Shown piece by piece: positions 10,886 through 21,799 of a stretch of 64,000 nt of DNA (within the stretch, counting starts at the first letter, position 1; each line of letters begins with the position of its first letter). Source of the DNA: Diadophis punctatus similis (lineage: Eukaryota > Chordata > Lepidosauria > Squamata > Dipsadidae); NCBI GenBank assembly GCA_023053685.1, contig JALIGW010000016.1, forward strand, positions 15,662,973 to 15,726,972. The letters run 5' to 3'. The position numbers and the translations under genes were made by a program. Below the pieces are notes generated by a model that searched no databases, was not told the DNA's origin, and saw only the letters and a program-made list of their open reading frames with translations.

Positions 10886-11875
10886 CCGTATTTTTCGGAG
10901 TATAAGACGCACCTTAGTTTTGGGGGAGGAAAACAAGAGAAAAACTCTGCCTCCCAGCAATTTGCCAAACAGCAAACAGCACAGATGATCTACACTGTTT
11001 GCTGTGTATTTCTGTGCATGTGTGCCTGACCCATAGAAATAGCAAAGAATTGGAGAAATGTACATTATGCCAGAAGGTTTTCTTAAATGTAGTCACACTA
11101 ACTCTTCCCAATTATTTAAATAGATCTACTCCAAGGTAACTAAACTCTAATACTAAACAGGACACTGTTACATTTCAGACTATACTTATACAGAGCTGTT
11201 AAAATTAATTAAAATTTCTGGAAGTATGCATTATTCTCTATTATTTAAAAGAAGATACAATAGCACTGGGCCTCTTCAGAGCAAGCATTTATTTTGAAAA
11301 GCTTCTTTATTTTGTTAAGTTGTCTAGATTTACAGGGGTCTCCAACCTTGGCAACTTTAAGACTTGTGGACTTCAACTCCCAGAATTCCACAGCCAGCAA
11401 AGCTAACCAAGCTGGCTGTGGAATTCTGGGAGTTGAAGTCCACAAGTCTTAAAGTTGCCAAGGTTGGAGACCCCTGGCTCTAGAACAATAATAAAGCAGT
11501 CTTTAAAAAATAAGTCTAATAATTTGAACATTCTACAGACATTTATAGTTATTCACTTATCCCCTTCCATCCAGTTCAGCAAAAAAATAAAAATCTGCTG
11601 TGTCTCTCCCAGCTATTTGCCTCTTTGTAGTTAGTTTCACTTTCATTTTCCCACCTGGCAAACCTAATCAGCTGTAGATCGGGAAACTGCTACTGACTTG
11701 CTTGGCTTTACAAGCTCTTCCCTCTTTCCTGCAAGCAGGTAAATTGCTGGAAGACAGAGGCCAAAGGGTGGGGGTGGCTGGGTCGGTGGGGCTGCATTCA
11801 GTGTATAAGACGCACCCAAGTTTTCACTCTCTTTTGGGGGGTAAAAAGGTGCGTCTTATACTCCGAAAAATACGG
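10886..11875. mobile_element. TA-flanked MITE (CCGTATTTTTCGG family), long copy
   Basis: The ends are inverted copies of CCGTATTTTTCGGAGTATAA followed by GACGCACC, and both sides are flanked by TA. The 990-bp copy contains no transposase and has a palindromic hAT-like MITE nested at 11333-11476. TA duplication fits the Tc1/mariner superfamily; the family name is not known to me. Confidence 0.8.
11333..11476. mobile_element. perfect 66-bp inverted-repeat MITE
   Basis: Arms 11333-11398 and 11411-11476 are exact reverse complements by eye, with a 12-nt loop. Ends read CAGGGGTCTCCAACCTTGG. Decayed relatives occur near 24.05, 52.07 and 63.39 kb. It is probably hAT-type, but no clean 8-bp target duplication is visible. 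Confidence 0.9.
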
Positions 11876-11877
11876 TA

Positions 11878-12030
11878 CATATTTGTACATATACTCATAT
11901 ACATGCACACAAACACATATATGTATATGTATATACTATGTATGCTGTGTATACTGTATGTATACACACACAAACACAGAGTGAAAGTGTGTGTGTGTGA
12001 GTGTGTGTGTGTACAGACAGTAATTAGGGT
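11878..12030. repeat. AT/TG-rich simple sequence
   Basis: Alternating ATATGTAT, CACACA and GTGTGT runs follow the MITE directly. Confidence 0.8.
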
Positions 12031-12237
12031 GTGTCAAATGTTTCAACTTTCAATTTCCAAACATTAGGGTTTGGAAATCATCTATGAATAAATATATTTG
12101 TTGCCTTAAAATTACACTTTTGTAAGAATGTCTGGAGGTATCTGGGATTCTAGAGCCTCTCTTCCACTCTGTTCCTTTAATACCTTTCATCACAGTTCCG
12201 TGAATATTCTACTATGGCTGGGTTTTCAGCTAATCAT

Positions 12238-12410
12238 AATCATCATCTTCTTCTTCTTTAAACTACCCCATAATCCCTTGTGGGGTGGAGTCTAGGCAAC
12301 TGAATGGAGCGAGCAGAGTGTTTTAATGGCCGGATGCCCTTCCTGTCGCCAATGCGGAGTTTTGTTCAGCAGATATATTCTCATTGTGCCCAGAGAGCGC
12401 TAGATTTACA
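12238..12410. mobile_element. unclassified interspersed repeat fragment
   Basis: The phrases CTACCCCATAATCCCTTGTG, GAGTCTAGGCAACTGAATGG and GCCGGATGCCCTTCCTGTCG look like a repeat I have met in squamate DNA. It has no coding content and I cannot name the family. Confidence 0.4.
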
Positions 12411-13995
12411 GCTAATGTTCATCCATAAATCAGGTTTCATAGTCCATCCACTGTGCTAAGCAAAAATAGCACATATTAGCAGGAAATTCACCTGAATTCA
12501 GAGGCCAAGGCAGAAAATCATTCTTTGGTCCAATTGCTAAGGCAAAACATCAAAGACGTAAGGAAAAGAAAATAGTTCAGTGATCACTAATTGATCTAAA
12601 CTTTTTCCAAACTGAGCTAAAAAAAATCCTCTCTAAAGACCCTGAGATCTACAACCAATTAGAAGAAAGATTTTGCTCACTAGCAGTGGCTTGGTATACA
12701 TTTAATGCTTAGCCATAAACCAGTATAGTAGAAGAATCCAAGTTAAATGTAAAGAAAGTCAGACTAGAGTAGATCATTACAGTGATACTGTAATGCCCAA
12801 ATATCAACCATCCCTCCTATTGCAAAAGTTATCAGCTCTTAGGCCTTGCAGTGCAAAGTTGTTGGGCGCAAAGGATCAGGCCCATACATTAAACTGCAGT
12901 TCAGAAAGTTTATTGTTTAAAGTCTGTACATAAGAATCTAGTCAAGTAAAGTTCAATACTAAATTGGCACCAGATAATGTTGGACGGATTTCAAGAGGGG
13001 TTGCATTTGCACCATTTGTGGCAACGTAAGGATTCTGAGCTGATGACACACTTAACTCTGCCTCCAGCTCAGCCTGCTTTTCTACAAAAGTGGCGGGGAA
13101 AAACATAAGAATCAAACCTGGGTACTGACTTAGTATTGGCAGTTGCTGGTTTCCAGCTCTAATGATACACTTTCTATTAGTAAGAGGGCTAGTTTTCCTA
13201 AGAGCTGGGTCTTCAACTCCCTGCCTGAGCTTTCAAGTATGAATAAAAGTCTGGGTAAAACTTCACATATGATATTCAAGCAATAATGACTTAGTTTCCA
13301 TACCTCATTAAGCCGTAACAAAAGATACCCGATTACAAATGAGCGCAAAGGATGAACTCAAAAAATTTAAAAAAGCAAATATTTCTCAGAAGCTTTTGAA
13401 CATCCCTAATCATTGCAGGAGCTCCTTCCAGGATAGTTTACATGTTGTTTCACCTGATCACAAATGTTTAACTTGCTAAAAACAAATAAGCGATGAATAG
13501 AGGTCGAAGCCAAGACTTTGAGAAGTATTTCATGCCACCAAACACCGACTGCATCAGCGTCGATCCAGTAACGTTACCCAGGACACGTGGACTCTTCCAA
13601 CCAATGGCAACATTTCCACAGTTGCAGCCTGCTCTCCGTTTAAAGCAAATTGTACAGGTTAATTGACGAAGTTAAGATGCCCCTTCTCTTGTTACTCTCA
13701 TCAGTAATGAATATACAAAGAATTTATCAGCCTTTGCTCCCAAGTTTTCCTCTTGTAAAACCCTAAATTACCGGAATAATTATAGCAAAAAAGCATCTTG
13801 TACCAGTATGCAAAAATGTTCTGTAGCCAAGGAAACTGGAATGGTGAAATTAGAAAGCGTGATATTCCCTGTAACTTTTAGATTGAATTTCTACCATGAA
13901 TTTCTAAAGCTTCTAGACCATTTATCACTTGGAAAACTGGCAGGGCTGCTGATACTGTGATAGCTTAAACACGTTAGAGCCTACGAAAGCAGAAG
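12411..13995. other. no gene recognised
   Basis: About 1.6 kb of apparently unique, AT-rich sequence without obvious repeats or exon-like open frames. Confidence 0.5.
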
Positions 13996-14003
13996 GTGTA
14001 GCC

Positions 14004-14265
14004 CAGTGGTGAAATCCAATTTTTTTTACTACCGGTTCTGTGGGCGTGGCTTGGTGGGCGTGGTGTGGCTTGGTGGGCGTGGCAGGGGAAGGATACTACA
14101 AAATCTCCATTCCCACCCCACTCCAGGGGAAGGATATTGCAAAATCTCCATTCCCAACCCACTCTGGGACCAGCCAGAGGTGGTATTTGCCAGTTCTCTG
14201 AACTACTCAAAATTTCCGCTACCGGTTCTCCAGAACCTGTCATAACCTGCTGGATTTCACCTCTG
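14004..14265. mobile_element. hAT-type MITE with perfect 8-bp duplication
   Basis: Ends are CAGTGGTGAAATCCA and its inverse TGGATTTCACCTCTG. The flanks 13996-14003 and 14266-14273 are both GTGTAGCC, the 8-bp target duplication expected of hAT transposition. The interior holds two copies of an unit of about 41 bp that is amplified to eight in the relative at 57.8 kb. Confidence 0.9.
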
Positions 14266-14280
14266 GTGTAGCCTAAGGGA

Positions 14281-14521
14281 AATAGCAATAGCACTTAGAC
14301 TTATATACTGCTTTACAGTGCTTTACAGCCCTCTCTAAGCTGTTTACAGAGTCAGCCTATTGCCCCCATCAATCTGGGTCCTCATTTTACCCACCTTGGA
14401 AGGATGGAAGGATGAGTCAACCTTAAGCCTGGTGAGATTTGAACTGCAAAATTGCAGGCAGCCAGCCGTCAGTGGAAGTAGCCTGCAGTACTGCACTCTA
14501 ACCACTGCGCCACCGTGGCTC
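14281..14521 (-). mobile_element. tRNA-derived squamate SINE
   Basis: Full-length-looking minus-strand copy, from GAGCCACGGTGGCGCAGTGG to the CTATTGCTATT tail. Confidence 0.85.
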
Positions 14522-14631
14522 ATATAATAACAAGATGCCTTGCAAAGCTGATCCTACGGTTTATAATGCAGAAGTGTCCCCTCTTAATACCTTGTTATGG
14601 AGTAAAGAGATACAGGAAGTCCTCAACTTAC

Positions 14632-15150
14632 GACCACAACTGGTGGTAGAACATGTTGAGATGTTGATACTCTAGAAAGAGTGCAGAGAAGAGCAACAAA
14701 GATGATTAGGGAACTGGAGGCTAAAACATATAAAGAACGGTTGCTGGAACTAGTCTAGTTTAATGAAAAGAAGGACTAGGGGAGACATGATAGCAGTGTT
14801 CCAATATCTCACGGGTTGCCACAAAGAGGGAATCAACAGATTCTCCAAAGCACCTGAAGGCAGAACAAGAAGCAATGGATGGAAACTAATGAAGGAGAGA
14901 AGCAACCTAGAACTAAGAAGAAATTTCCTGACTGTTAGAGCAATCACCCAGTGGAACAACTTGCCTCCAGAAGTTGTGAATTCTCCAACACTGGAAGTTT
15001 TTAAGAAGAGATTGGACAACCATTTGTCTGAAACATCCCTTCCAACTCTGTTAGTCTATTCTGTTCTGTTCTGTTCTGTTCTGTTCTGTTCTGTTCTGTT
15101 CTGTTCTGTTCTGTTCTGTTCTGTTCTATTCTATTCTATTCAATTCTAAT
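14632..15150 (+). mobile_element. CR1/L3-type LINE 3' end with pentanucleotide tail
   Basis: Encodes a CR1-type ORF2 C-terminus (RGDMIAVFQYL, APEGRTRSNGWKL, RRNFLTVRAITQWNNLPPEV). The 3' tail has expanded into about 13 TTCTG units (15056-15125) and then TTCTA. The 5' part is truncated. This protein end is intact over about 90 codons. Confidence 0.85.
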
Positions 15151-15520
15151 TCTAAGCATCGGACTATCATAACTTCATCGACTTGCCTCTTAAAATCCCA
15201 GGGAAACCAAAACATTGATGTAGTCCCTGAACACAAGAAAGGGTTGAATAATCTTCAGCAGGTGCCAACCAAGGCAGACTTTACTATGTTATCTGAACTA
15301 ATTGACTATTTTCATAACCTTTTAGACTCAGATTGCATCTCCCTTCAATGTAATCCACTGAAGTATTTCTTGGAACAAAACAGCTGTGAAAGCAAGAATA
15401 ACTTAAGAATCTATTAAGACTTAAAAGAGGGCTATTCTTTCTCTCCAAAATGGATCCACTAGATATGCATGCTATTTCTAATTACCTGTGGCATGCTATA
15501 CTATCAATAATAATTTATTA
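15151..15520. other. no gene recognised
   Basis: Apparently unique AT-rich sequence. Confidence 0.5.
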
Positions 15521-16148
15521 CCGTATTTTTCGGAGTATAAGACGCACCTTTTTCCTCCCTAAAAGTGGCTGAAAATTTGGGTGCGTCTTATACTTCGAAT
15601 GTAGCTTTTTTTTTCAGCCCTAACTAGGTGCTAACAGTTCTTCCCAGCTCTTACCTTGCAGGCTCTTTCATTGTTACTCTCTCAGAAGAATGTTTTTCCA
15701 GCCCTAAGTCTTTGCAGGGTTTTTTTTCATTGCTCTACTTGCTCCAAAGAAGTTTTTTTCTAGCCCTAACCAGGTGCTAACAATCTTCCCAGCTCTTACT
15801 GGCTTGCAGGCTCTTTCATTGTTACTCTCTCAGAAGAAGGTTTTTTTAAGTCCTAACCAGGAGATAAAATAATGTGCTGAAGCTGCTCCGAATAAGTTTT
15901 TTTAGCCCTAACCAGGTGCTAACGATCTTCCCAGCTCTTACTGGCTTGCATGCTCTTTCATTGTTACTCTCTCAGAAGAAGGTTTTTTTAAGTCCTAACC
16001 AGGAGATAAAATAATGTGCTGAAGCTGACCAGACTAAGGATGCTAGCCAGATGAATACCTGGTAGGCAGATTGTTTTCCCATATTTTCCTCCCCAAAAAC
16101 TAAGGTGCGTCTTATACTCCGGTGCGTCTTATACTCCGAAAAATACGG
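15521..16148. mobile_element. TA-flanked MITE (CCGTATTTTTCGG family)
   Basis: Inverted ends with flanking TA. The interior contains a partly duplicated block (AGCCCTAACCAGGTGCTAAC recurs), and the right terminus GGTGCGTCTTATACTCCG is doubled. Confidence 0.85.
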
Positions 16149-16805
16149 TACATTCGCATGCCACCCAACTCCCAACCACTCTCGGCAGCTCACAACAGTC
16201 AGATTACGGAAATCACAATAAAATCAATAAAAGATACAAGAAGGCAAGCCCAACAGACCAGATGGAATGAAGGAAGGGGTCTGAATCGCCTCCCCCCCAC
16301 AAAGGCCTGGGTAAAAAGCCAGGTTATATCTCAACAATTGCAAACAATTATAAAATTACACGTTCGGTCTTGGACCATGAAATACATTTAGGTTGATTTC
16401 AAAACTACATATGATACAACATCAGCGGTTCGAGAGTTCACTGAACTTTTGGCTCAGCTAATAGATTGAGACTCCATGAGAAAAGCAAACAATTCATGGA
16501 AAAAAAAGATCTAATTTAACTGCTGCTATAAAGAGGTCACTTAAACTAGACTTTTTCTGTTTGAAATAAACAATCTACCAGTTTTGCATTCTTCGCATAA
16601 TTCTGGTTCAACAATAGGCTCCAAGAACCTGCTTGTTTTCTCAGTGACCTTGTGCATTTAACTTTTTTCCTACTGAATTTTATAACCTCTTGCAATATTT
16701 TTTCAGTATACATGAAGTTAAAAAAAAAACCTGATTTAAAATTCAGTTTCAAAAAGATGGCTTCCAGAAACCAGACCAAAAGGACAATGGAACTTTTTAA
16801 GGCAC
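16149..16805. other. no gene recognised
   Basis: The first 60 bp (TGCCACCCAACTCCCAACCA...) resemble a decayed SINE/LINE tail. The rest is apparently unique. Confidence 0.45.
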
Positions 16806-17335
16806 AATGTCATTTCCTCAGAACTACGTCTTTGCATCCAGTTTTGGTTGCCACGATGTAAAAAAAAATGTTGAGACTCTAGAAAGAGTGCAGAGAAGAG
16901 CAACCAAGATGATTAGGGGATTGGAGGCTAAAAATATAAAGAACGGTTGCTGGAATTGGGTATGTCTGGTTTAATGAAAAGAAAGACTAGGGGTGACATG
17001 ATAGCAGTGTTCCAATATCTCATGGACCACCACAAAAAAGATGGACTCAAGCTATTCTCCAAAGTACCTGAGGGTAGAACAAGAAGCAATGGATAGAAAC
17101 TAATCAAGGAGAGAAGCAACCTGGAACTAAGGAGAAATTTCCTGACAGTTAGAACAATTAATCAGTGGAACAGCTTGCCTCCAGAAGTTGTGAATGCTCC
17201 AACACTGGAAGTTTTTCAGAAGATGTTGGATAACCATTTGTCTGAAGTGGTATAGGGTTTCCTGCCTAAGCAGGGGATTGGACTAGAAGACCTCCAAGGT
17301 CCCTTCCAACTCTGTTATTCTATTCTATTCTAAAT
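16806..17335 (+). mobile_element. CR1/L3-type LINE 3' end with ATTCT tail
   Basis: Same family as the copy at 14.6 kb but more decayed. It retains the diagnostic 3' end GGACTAGAAGACCTCCAAGG, CCCTTCCAACTCTG and a short (ATTCT)n tail. Confidence 0.85.
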
Positions 17336-17339
17336 ACTG

Positions 17340-17518
17340 TGGCTTTCGACAAGCAAAGTCAATGGAAAAAGCCAGATTCACTTAATGGCCCCATTATTCA
17401 CTTAACAACTATGGCAAAAATGGGTCATAAAATGGGGACAAAACGTAATTAATAACTGCCTTGCTTAGCAACATAAATTTTGGGCTCAATTGTGGTTGTT
17501 AAGTCAAGGACTACCTGC
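17340..17518. mobile_element. Tigger-like MITE, partial
   Basis: Carries the family's right half: GACAAGCAAAGTCAATGG, CACTTAACAACTATGGC and the end GTCAAGGACTACCTGCA. The left half is missing. Confidence 0.7.
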
Positions 17519-17539
17519 ATTTTAAAATCAAGCTAAATA

Positions 17540-17669
17540 TGTCTTTGACTGATGATATGCTGCTTCATCATTAAACCCTCTTTCCAATTAGCCTCCAGCC
17601 TCCATTTTGTCTCCGGTGCCGCCTTTCTCCCGGCTTCGAACTGAACCAGATGGATATTTCTTCCAAACA
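17540..17669 (-). mobile_element. LTR-like fragment (family of 19.7 and 20.9 kb)
   Basis: On the minus strand it starts TGTTTGGAAGAAATATCCAT and matches the first about 130 bp of the two longer LTR-like copies. It provides an uninterrupted version of the site where the copy at 20.9 kb has a MITE insertion. Confidence 0.65.
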
Positions 17670-17671
17670 AA

Positions 17672-17795
17672 CTTTTGCAACCTTCTGACAAAGTCGAGGG
17701 GGAAGCTAGATTCACCTAACAGCCGTGTTACTAATTAAACAAACACAGTGATTCACTTAACGACTGCGGCAAGAAAGATCGTAGTTCCCGACCGT
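17672..17795. mobile_element. Tigger-like MITE, partial
   Basis: CCTTCTGACAAAGTCGAGGG and GATTCACTTAACGACTGCGG are internal phrases of the family. Both ends are missing. Confidence 0.6.
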
Positions 17796-18270
17796 TTTAG
17801 ATACTGCCGATTCTACCAGCCAGCTATTTTGGGATGAGAAGTTCCTTTCTGTAGAGTTTGCCAGCCAACGGTTTTTTGTTTTTTGTTTTTTTGATTTGCC
17901 AACTTGCTGTCTCAGCCTCTGGGCTTCCTAGCTCCATGACAGGAAACTCTTAGGAGAATAACGGCAGGAGTTCACGCTTCCCATATGATAGATTAACTGC
18001 TACAGTTCATTTGCTCTTGTGGATTAGCTGGGTGAGAGGTATTCACTAAAACTGACATTTTGCAAGGGGGGGGACGGGACGAAGTGCCTGAGAATATAAG
18101 CACACAGGGTTCACACTAGGTAGCTATTGTGTAAATGTCTCTCTTCTTTGCAGCCGCTACTTTAGAAGGCAGAGGAAACTGCTTATAGCTCCCCTATGCA
18201 ATTCAATTCAACAATATATATATATAATATATAATAGTCTCCTTTTATTTTCATTTATCAGCAAAAAATG
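17796..18270. other. no gene recognised
   Basis: Apparently unique sequence; a short TA-rich run near 18215-18235. Confidence 0.45.
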
Positions 18271-18271
18271 C

Positions 18272-18309
<38 letters not shown>

Positions 18310-18311
18310 AT
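18271..18311. repeat. (CA)n(TA)n microsatellite
   Basis: About 13 CA units followed by TA units, abutting the 3' end of the BovB fragment. Confidence 0.9.
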
Positions 18312-18990
18312 GTTGTTAGTTGCGAAGTCGTGTCTGACCCATCGCGACCCCATGGACAACGTTCCTCCAGGCCTTCCTGTCCTCTACCATCCCCCAGAGT
18401 CCATTTAAGCTCACAGTGACTGCTTCAGTGACTCCATCCAGCCACCTCATTCTCTGCCGTCCCTTTCTTCTTTTGCCCTCAGTTGTTCCTTCCTTCTCAT
18501 TAGGTGGCCAAAGTATTTGAGTTTCATCTTCAGGATCTGGCCTTCTAAAGAGCAGTCAGGGTTGATCTCCTCTAGGACTGACCGGTTTCATCGCCTTGCA
18601 GTCCAAGGGACTCGCAGGAGTCTTCTCCAGCACCATTGTTCAAAGGCCTCAATTCTTTGCCGCTCAGCCTTTCTTATGGTCCAACTTTCACAGCCATGCA
18701 TTGCAACTGGGAAAACCATAGCAATAGCAATAGCACTTAGACTTATATACCGCTTCATAGTGCTTTACAGCCCTCTCTAAACGGTTTACAGAGTTCAGCA
18801 TATTGCCCCCAACAATCTGGGTCCTCATTTTACCGACCTCAGAAGGATGGAAGGCTGAGTCAACCTTGAGCCTGGTGAGATTTGAACAGCTGAACTGCTG
18901 AACTAGCAGTCACTGAAGTAGTTGCAGTGCTGCTTTTAACCACTGCGCCACCTCGGCTCCTGTGCATATAGCCTTTGTTGGCAGGGTGAT
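18312..18990 (-). mobile_element. BovB/RTE LINE 3' fragment, interrupted by a SINE
   Basis: The phrases TTGTTAGTTGCGAAGTCGTG, CAGGATCTGGCCTTCTAAAG and TCGCCTTGCAGTCCAAGGGA match the antisense of the BovB 3' coding region as I remember it. The element continues after the SINE with CTTTGTTGGCAGGGTGATGT. It is 5'-truncated and non-functional. Confidence 0.8.
18718..18960 (-). mobile_element. tRNA-derived squamate SINE nested in BovB
   Basis: Full-length-looking minus-strand copy, with the CTATTGCTATTGC tail at left and GAGCCGAGGTGGCGCAGTGG at right. It splits the BovB sequence in two, so it is younger than that copy. Confidence 0.85.
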
Positions 18991-19022
18991 GTCTGTGTGT
19001 GTGTGTGTGTGTGTGTGTGCAC
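18991..19022. repeat. (TG)n microsatellite
   Basis: About 14 TG units at the end of the BovB fragment. Confidence 0.9.
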
Positions 19023-19539
19023 GCACGGAAGCTATACTAGCTGCAATTTGCAGGAGAAAGGGTGTGCCCATGTCAAGAGCCTCAATGCCTTGCAAACTTT
19101 GCAAAGAATCAACTGTCCCAGGCTCCCTTCCCCCTCCCTCTCCTCCTTGTTGTGCATGGCCACCTTAACCAACACATCATGTGGGGGACTTCATTCAAAT
19201 GCTAATCGCTTTCAAACAAGCGAGCCCTGTATTTTTTCTCTCCTTTGGGTGGTAAGCCTGGGGTTTTTTTTGGGGGGGGGGTTGGTTTAGAATCACTTCT
19301 CCTCTTTGTCATTTCCATGGTGGTGGTGCTGAATCCTGATTTATTCATTTATTTGGGGGGGGGAGATGGGAAAAGAAAGAAAAAAAATAGAATGAAAGCA
19401 AGGGGAGGGGATGGAGAGAAGAGGCAGCCACAAAATTATAATCGATTTCCTGAAGAGTTTCATGCTTTAATATTTAATATTAAACTTTAATACTGTTTTT
19501 AAATGAATGTTTATTGTTTAGTGTTCTTTTAAAATGTTG

Positions 19540-19602
19540 TACGCCGCCCTGAGTCCTTAGGGAGTAGGGCGGCATAGAAGAACCTAAAAAATAAATAAAT
19601 AC
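19540..19602 (+). mobile_element. LINE/SINE 3' tail (GCCGCCCTGAGTCC type)
   Basis: ACGCCGCCCTGAGTCCTTAG, then GTAGGGCGGCATAGAAGAAC and an AAATA tail. The same tail occurs at 40.49 kb. The parent family is uncertain. Confidence 0.65.
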
Positions 19603-19686
19603 AATGCACTACTGCTATTGGCTATTACTCCCATCATCCCTCTCGTTTCCAGCCGATTTTTCTCAATAATTATTTTTTGGGGGGGT

Positions 19687-20255
19687 GTTGTAAGGAATAT
19701 CCTTCTGGGTTCATTTCCAAGTGGGGAAAAAGACACTGGATTCATGAAAGTTGCTTGGAAAGAAGGTTTAATGGTGGACAGGAGCACATGGCATGAGCCC
19801 CTGTACAGAAAAGGTAGCTTACATGGTTCCAGATGTGGGTGAAGAGAAAAAGAGAGAGAAGAGATGCTGAGTTCCTTGTTTTATACTCTGTTGGGTCCCA
19901 CCTATTAGTTTCCTGTTCCTGTATAGAAATGTATCCCATTGGCTCTCAGACCCCCCAGGGGCATGCTGGGACAACTCTATAGGTTTTTGTCTAATCCAGC
20001 TTTGGCTGAATGAAAGGGCCTTGGGCAAATCCTATTATGGTTTTATTATGCAGAAGACTTCCAGGCCAGGTGAGAGGAATATGTGAGCTGGGCCCAGCCC
20101 CCAATGACCCATTGGCAAGGGGTGGGGGTTTTCCAAGAGTCTTTTGTCTGTTTAAAAGCATGTTTCCAGGGACATTCTATAGAATATATTCTGCCTTTTA
20201 ATATTTCCTAGGATATCTCATTTCCTAGGAGAGGGGTGGGTGCTAACTTCCTACA
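19687..20255 (+). mobile_element. LTR-like sequence, possible solo LTR
   Basis: About 570 bp beginning TGTTGTAAGGAATATCC and ending CTAACTTCCTACA, i.e. TG...CA ends. Flanking GGGG on both sides could be a 4-bp duplication, but the left context is a G run. No internal retroviral or gypsy coding region lies next to it. Confidence 0.6.
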
Positions 20256-20707
20256 GGGGTTCCTGGGTTTAACTCCCCCTGAATGGGAACAGAGGTGACC
20301 AGTTAAGTTAGGCCCCGTTCCTCTTTAAATTCCCAGGAATGTCACAGGTAGACCAGGACTGTATTCAGTATTCAAGATGCATCACAGTTACCGGTCAACA
20401 AACCATGATGCTTTTACATTTCTTCTGGGAGTATTTTTAAACTTTTTTTTTTTTGCTTGAAAAAGTGTTCCCCGTTAAGTGTTTTTCTGTCCCAACTGTA
20501 CTCAATTGGCTCAGCTTGCAGCCTTTCTGGCGAATCCTGTTCACTATCTGAAAAAAGTCTTCCAATTCAATTTTCTCCTTGGGTTTAATTTCCTTTTGAA
20601 TTAATCTTAATTTAAAAGGAGTGGAAAGTCGGGGAGAGTGCAGAGTACTAGTTAGGCAGCTGGACAACGAAAAAGAGGAAATTGGCACATATCTCCCAGC
20701 CACGTTA
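20256..20707. other. no gene recognised between two LTR-like copies
   Basis: No gag, pol or primer-binding-type sequence is seen, so the two LTR-like copies do not bracket a provirus. Confidence 0.5.
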
Positions 20708-20882
20708 TACAGGTTGTCCTTGATTTACAACAATTCGTTTAGTGACGGTTCAAAGTTACAACGGCACTGGAAAAAACTGACTTATGACCTTTTTCACACT
20801 TACGACCATTGTAGCATCCCCATGGGATGCGTGTAATCAAAATTCAGACACTTGGCAACTGATTCATATTGATGACATTACT
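20708..20882. mobile_element. Tigger-like MITE, left half
   Basis: CAGGTTGTCCTTGATTTACA start, then GACTTATGACCTTTTTCACA and CATCCCCATGGGATGCG. Truncated near the minus-strand LTR-like copy. Confidence 0.75.
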
Positions 20883-20891
20883 TAAAACTGC

Positions 20892-21790
20892 TGTAGAAAG
20901 CTAGCAGCCACCCCTCTCCTAGAAGAATGAAATATTTTGAGAAATATTAAAAAGGCAGAATATTATATTTCCCTGGATGAGAAATGGAGAAACATGTTTT
21001 TAGAGGCAGGAAGCAGACTCACTCTTAATAGCCACACCTTTCTTAATAGCCCTCAGCAGATGTCAGCACTTAAGAGATAAAGAGATAGATAACTCTATTC
21101 ATAAGCAAATTCCCTGCAGCAAGGTCTGAACAAAGGTAGGGTTAGCCCTCAGCCACAATAGGAATTGCCCAACAAGCCCCTTCGTTGCATCAGCAGACCA
21201 AACTTCAACCAAACCTAGCTCAGACAAACTCCTAGGATTTGTACATGACCCCATGGGAAGCTGACAACAGTCAATAGAATACATGGTCTTGCACAGGAAC
21301 AGGAAGCTCAAGTTCAAAGCCCAAAAGAAGGTACAAAAACTCTCAACTCCATTTTGTCAGCTGCCCAGAATCACATGTGGTTCTGCTTCATCATTAAACC
21401 ATCTTTCCAATCAGCCTCCATGTTTCCAGTGTCTTTCTCCCGGCTTGCAACTGAACCAGCTCAGTGGTGGGTTCCTACCGGTGCGGTGCGGAGCACAGCT
21501 CCGGTAGGAGCCCGACGTTGACGTCATTTTTTGGCGCTTCTACACGTCCTGAACTGTCAGGAAAAAGCCCTCCCACCCGCCCTTGTGTGAATACTGACCT
21601 TTATTCTTCCTCCGAAGCACAGCTGAGAAGCTCCTCAGCTGTGTTTCGGCTTGTAATGTCGTCCTGAGCATACGCGGAAGTGAAATCGCACGGTGGGACG
21701 CGAATTCACTTCCGCGCATGCTCGCGATGTGCACCGGTAGCGAACGTAACCAGAATCCTCCCCTGAACCAGATGGATATTTCTTCCCACA
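20892..21790 (-). mobile_element. LTR-like sequence, inverted copy with nested MITE
   Basis: Minus-strand homologue of 19687-20255. Its 5' end TGTGGGAAGAAATATCCATC is at 21790 and its 3' end is at 20892. Length without the nested MITE and its duplication is about 587 bp, close to the plus-strand copy. Flanks CTGC and CTAC differ by one base. Confidence 0.6.
21462..21765. mobile_element. hAT-type MITE (GGTGGGTTCCTACCGG family)
   Basis: Starts CAGTGGTGGGTTCCTACCGG; the right end CCTCCCCTG is imperfectly inverted. Flanks are AACCAGCT and AACCAGAT, an 8-bp duplication with one mismatch. The uninterrupted relative at about 17.65 kb confirms the insertion. It includes TGACGTCA-like CRE half sites and CpG-rich blocks. 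Confidence 0.8.
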
Positions 21791-21799
21791 CTACTTTGA

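Noticed and set aside
19687..21790. A provirus bounded by the two LTR-like copies
   Set aside because: The copies are in opposite orientation and the sequence between them has no coding remnants.
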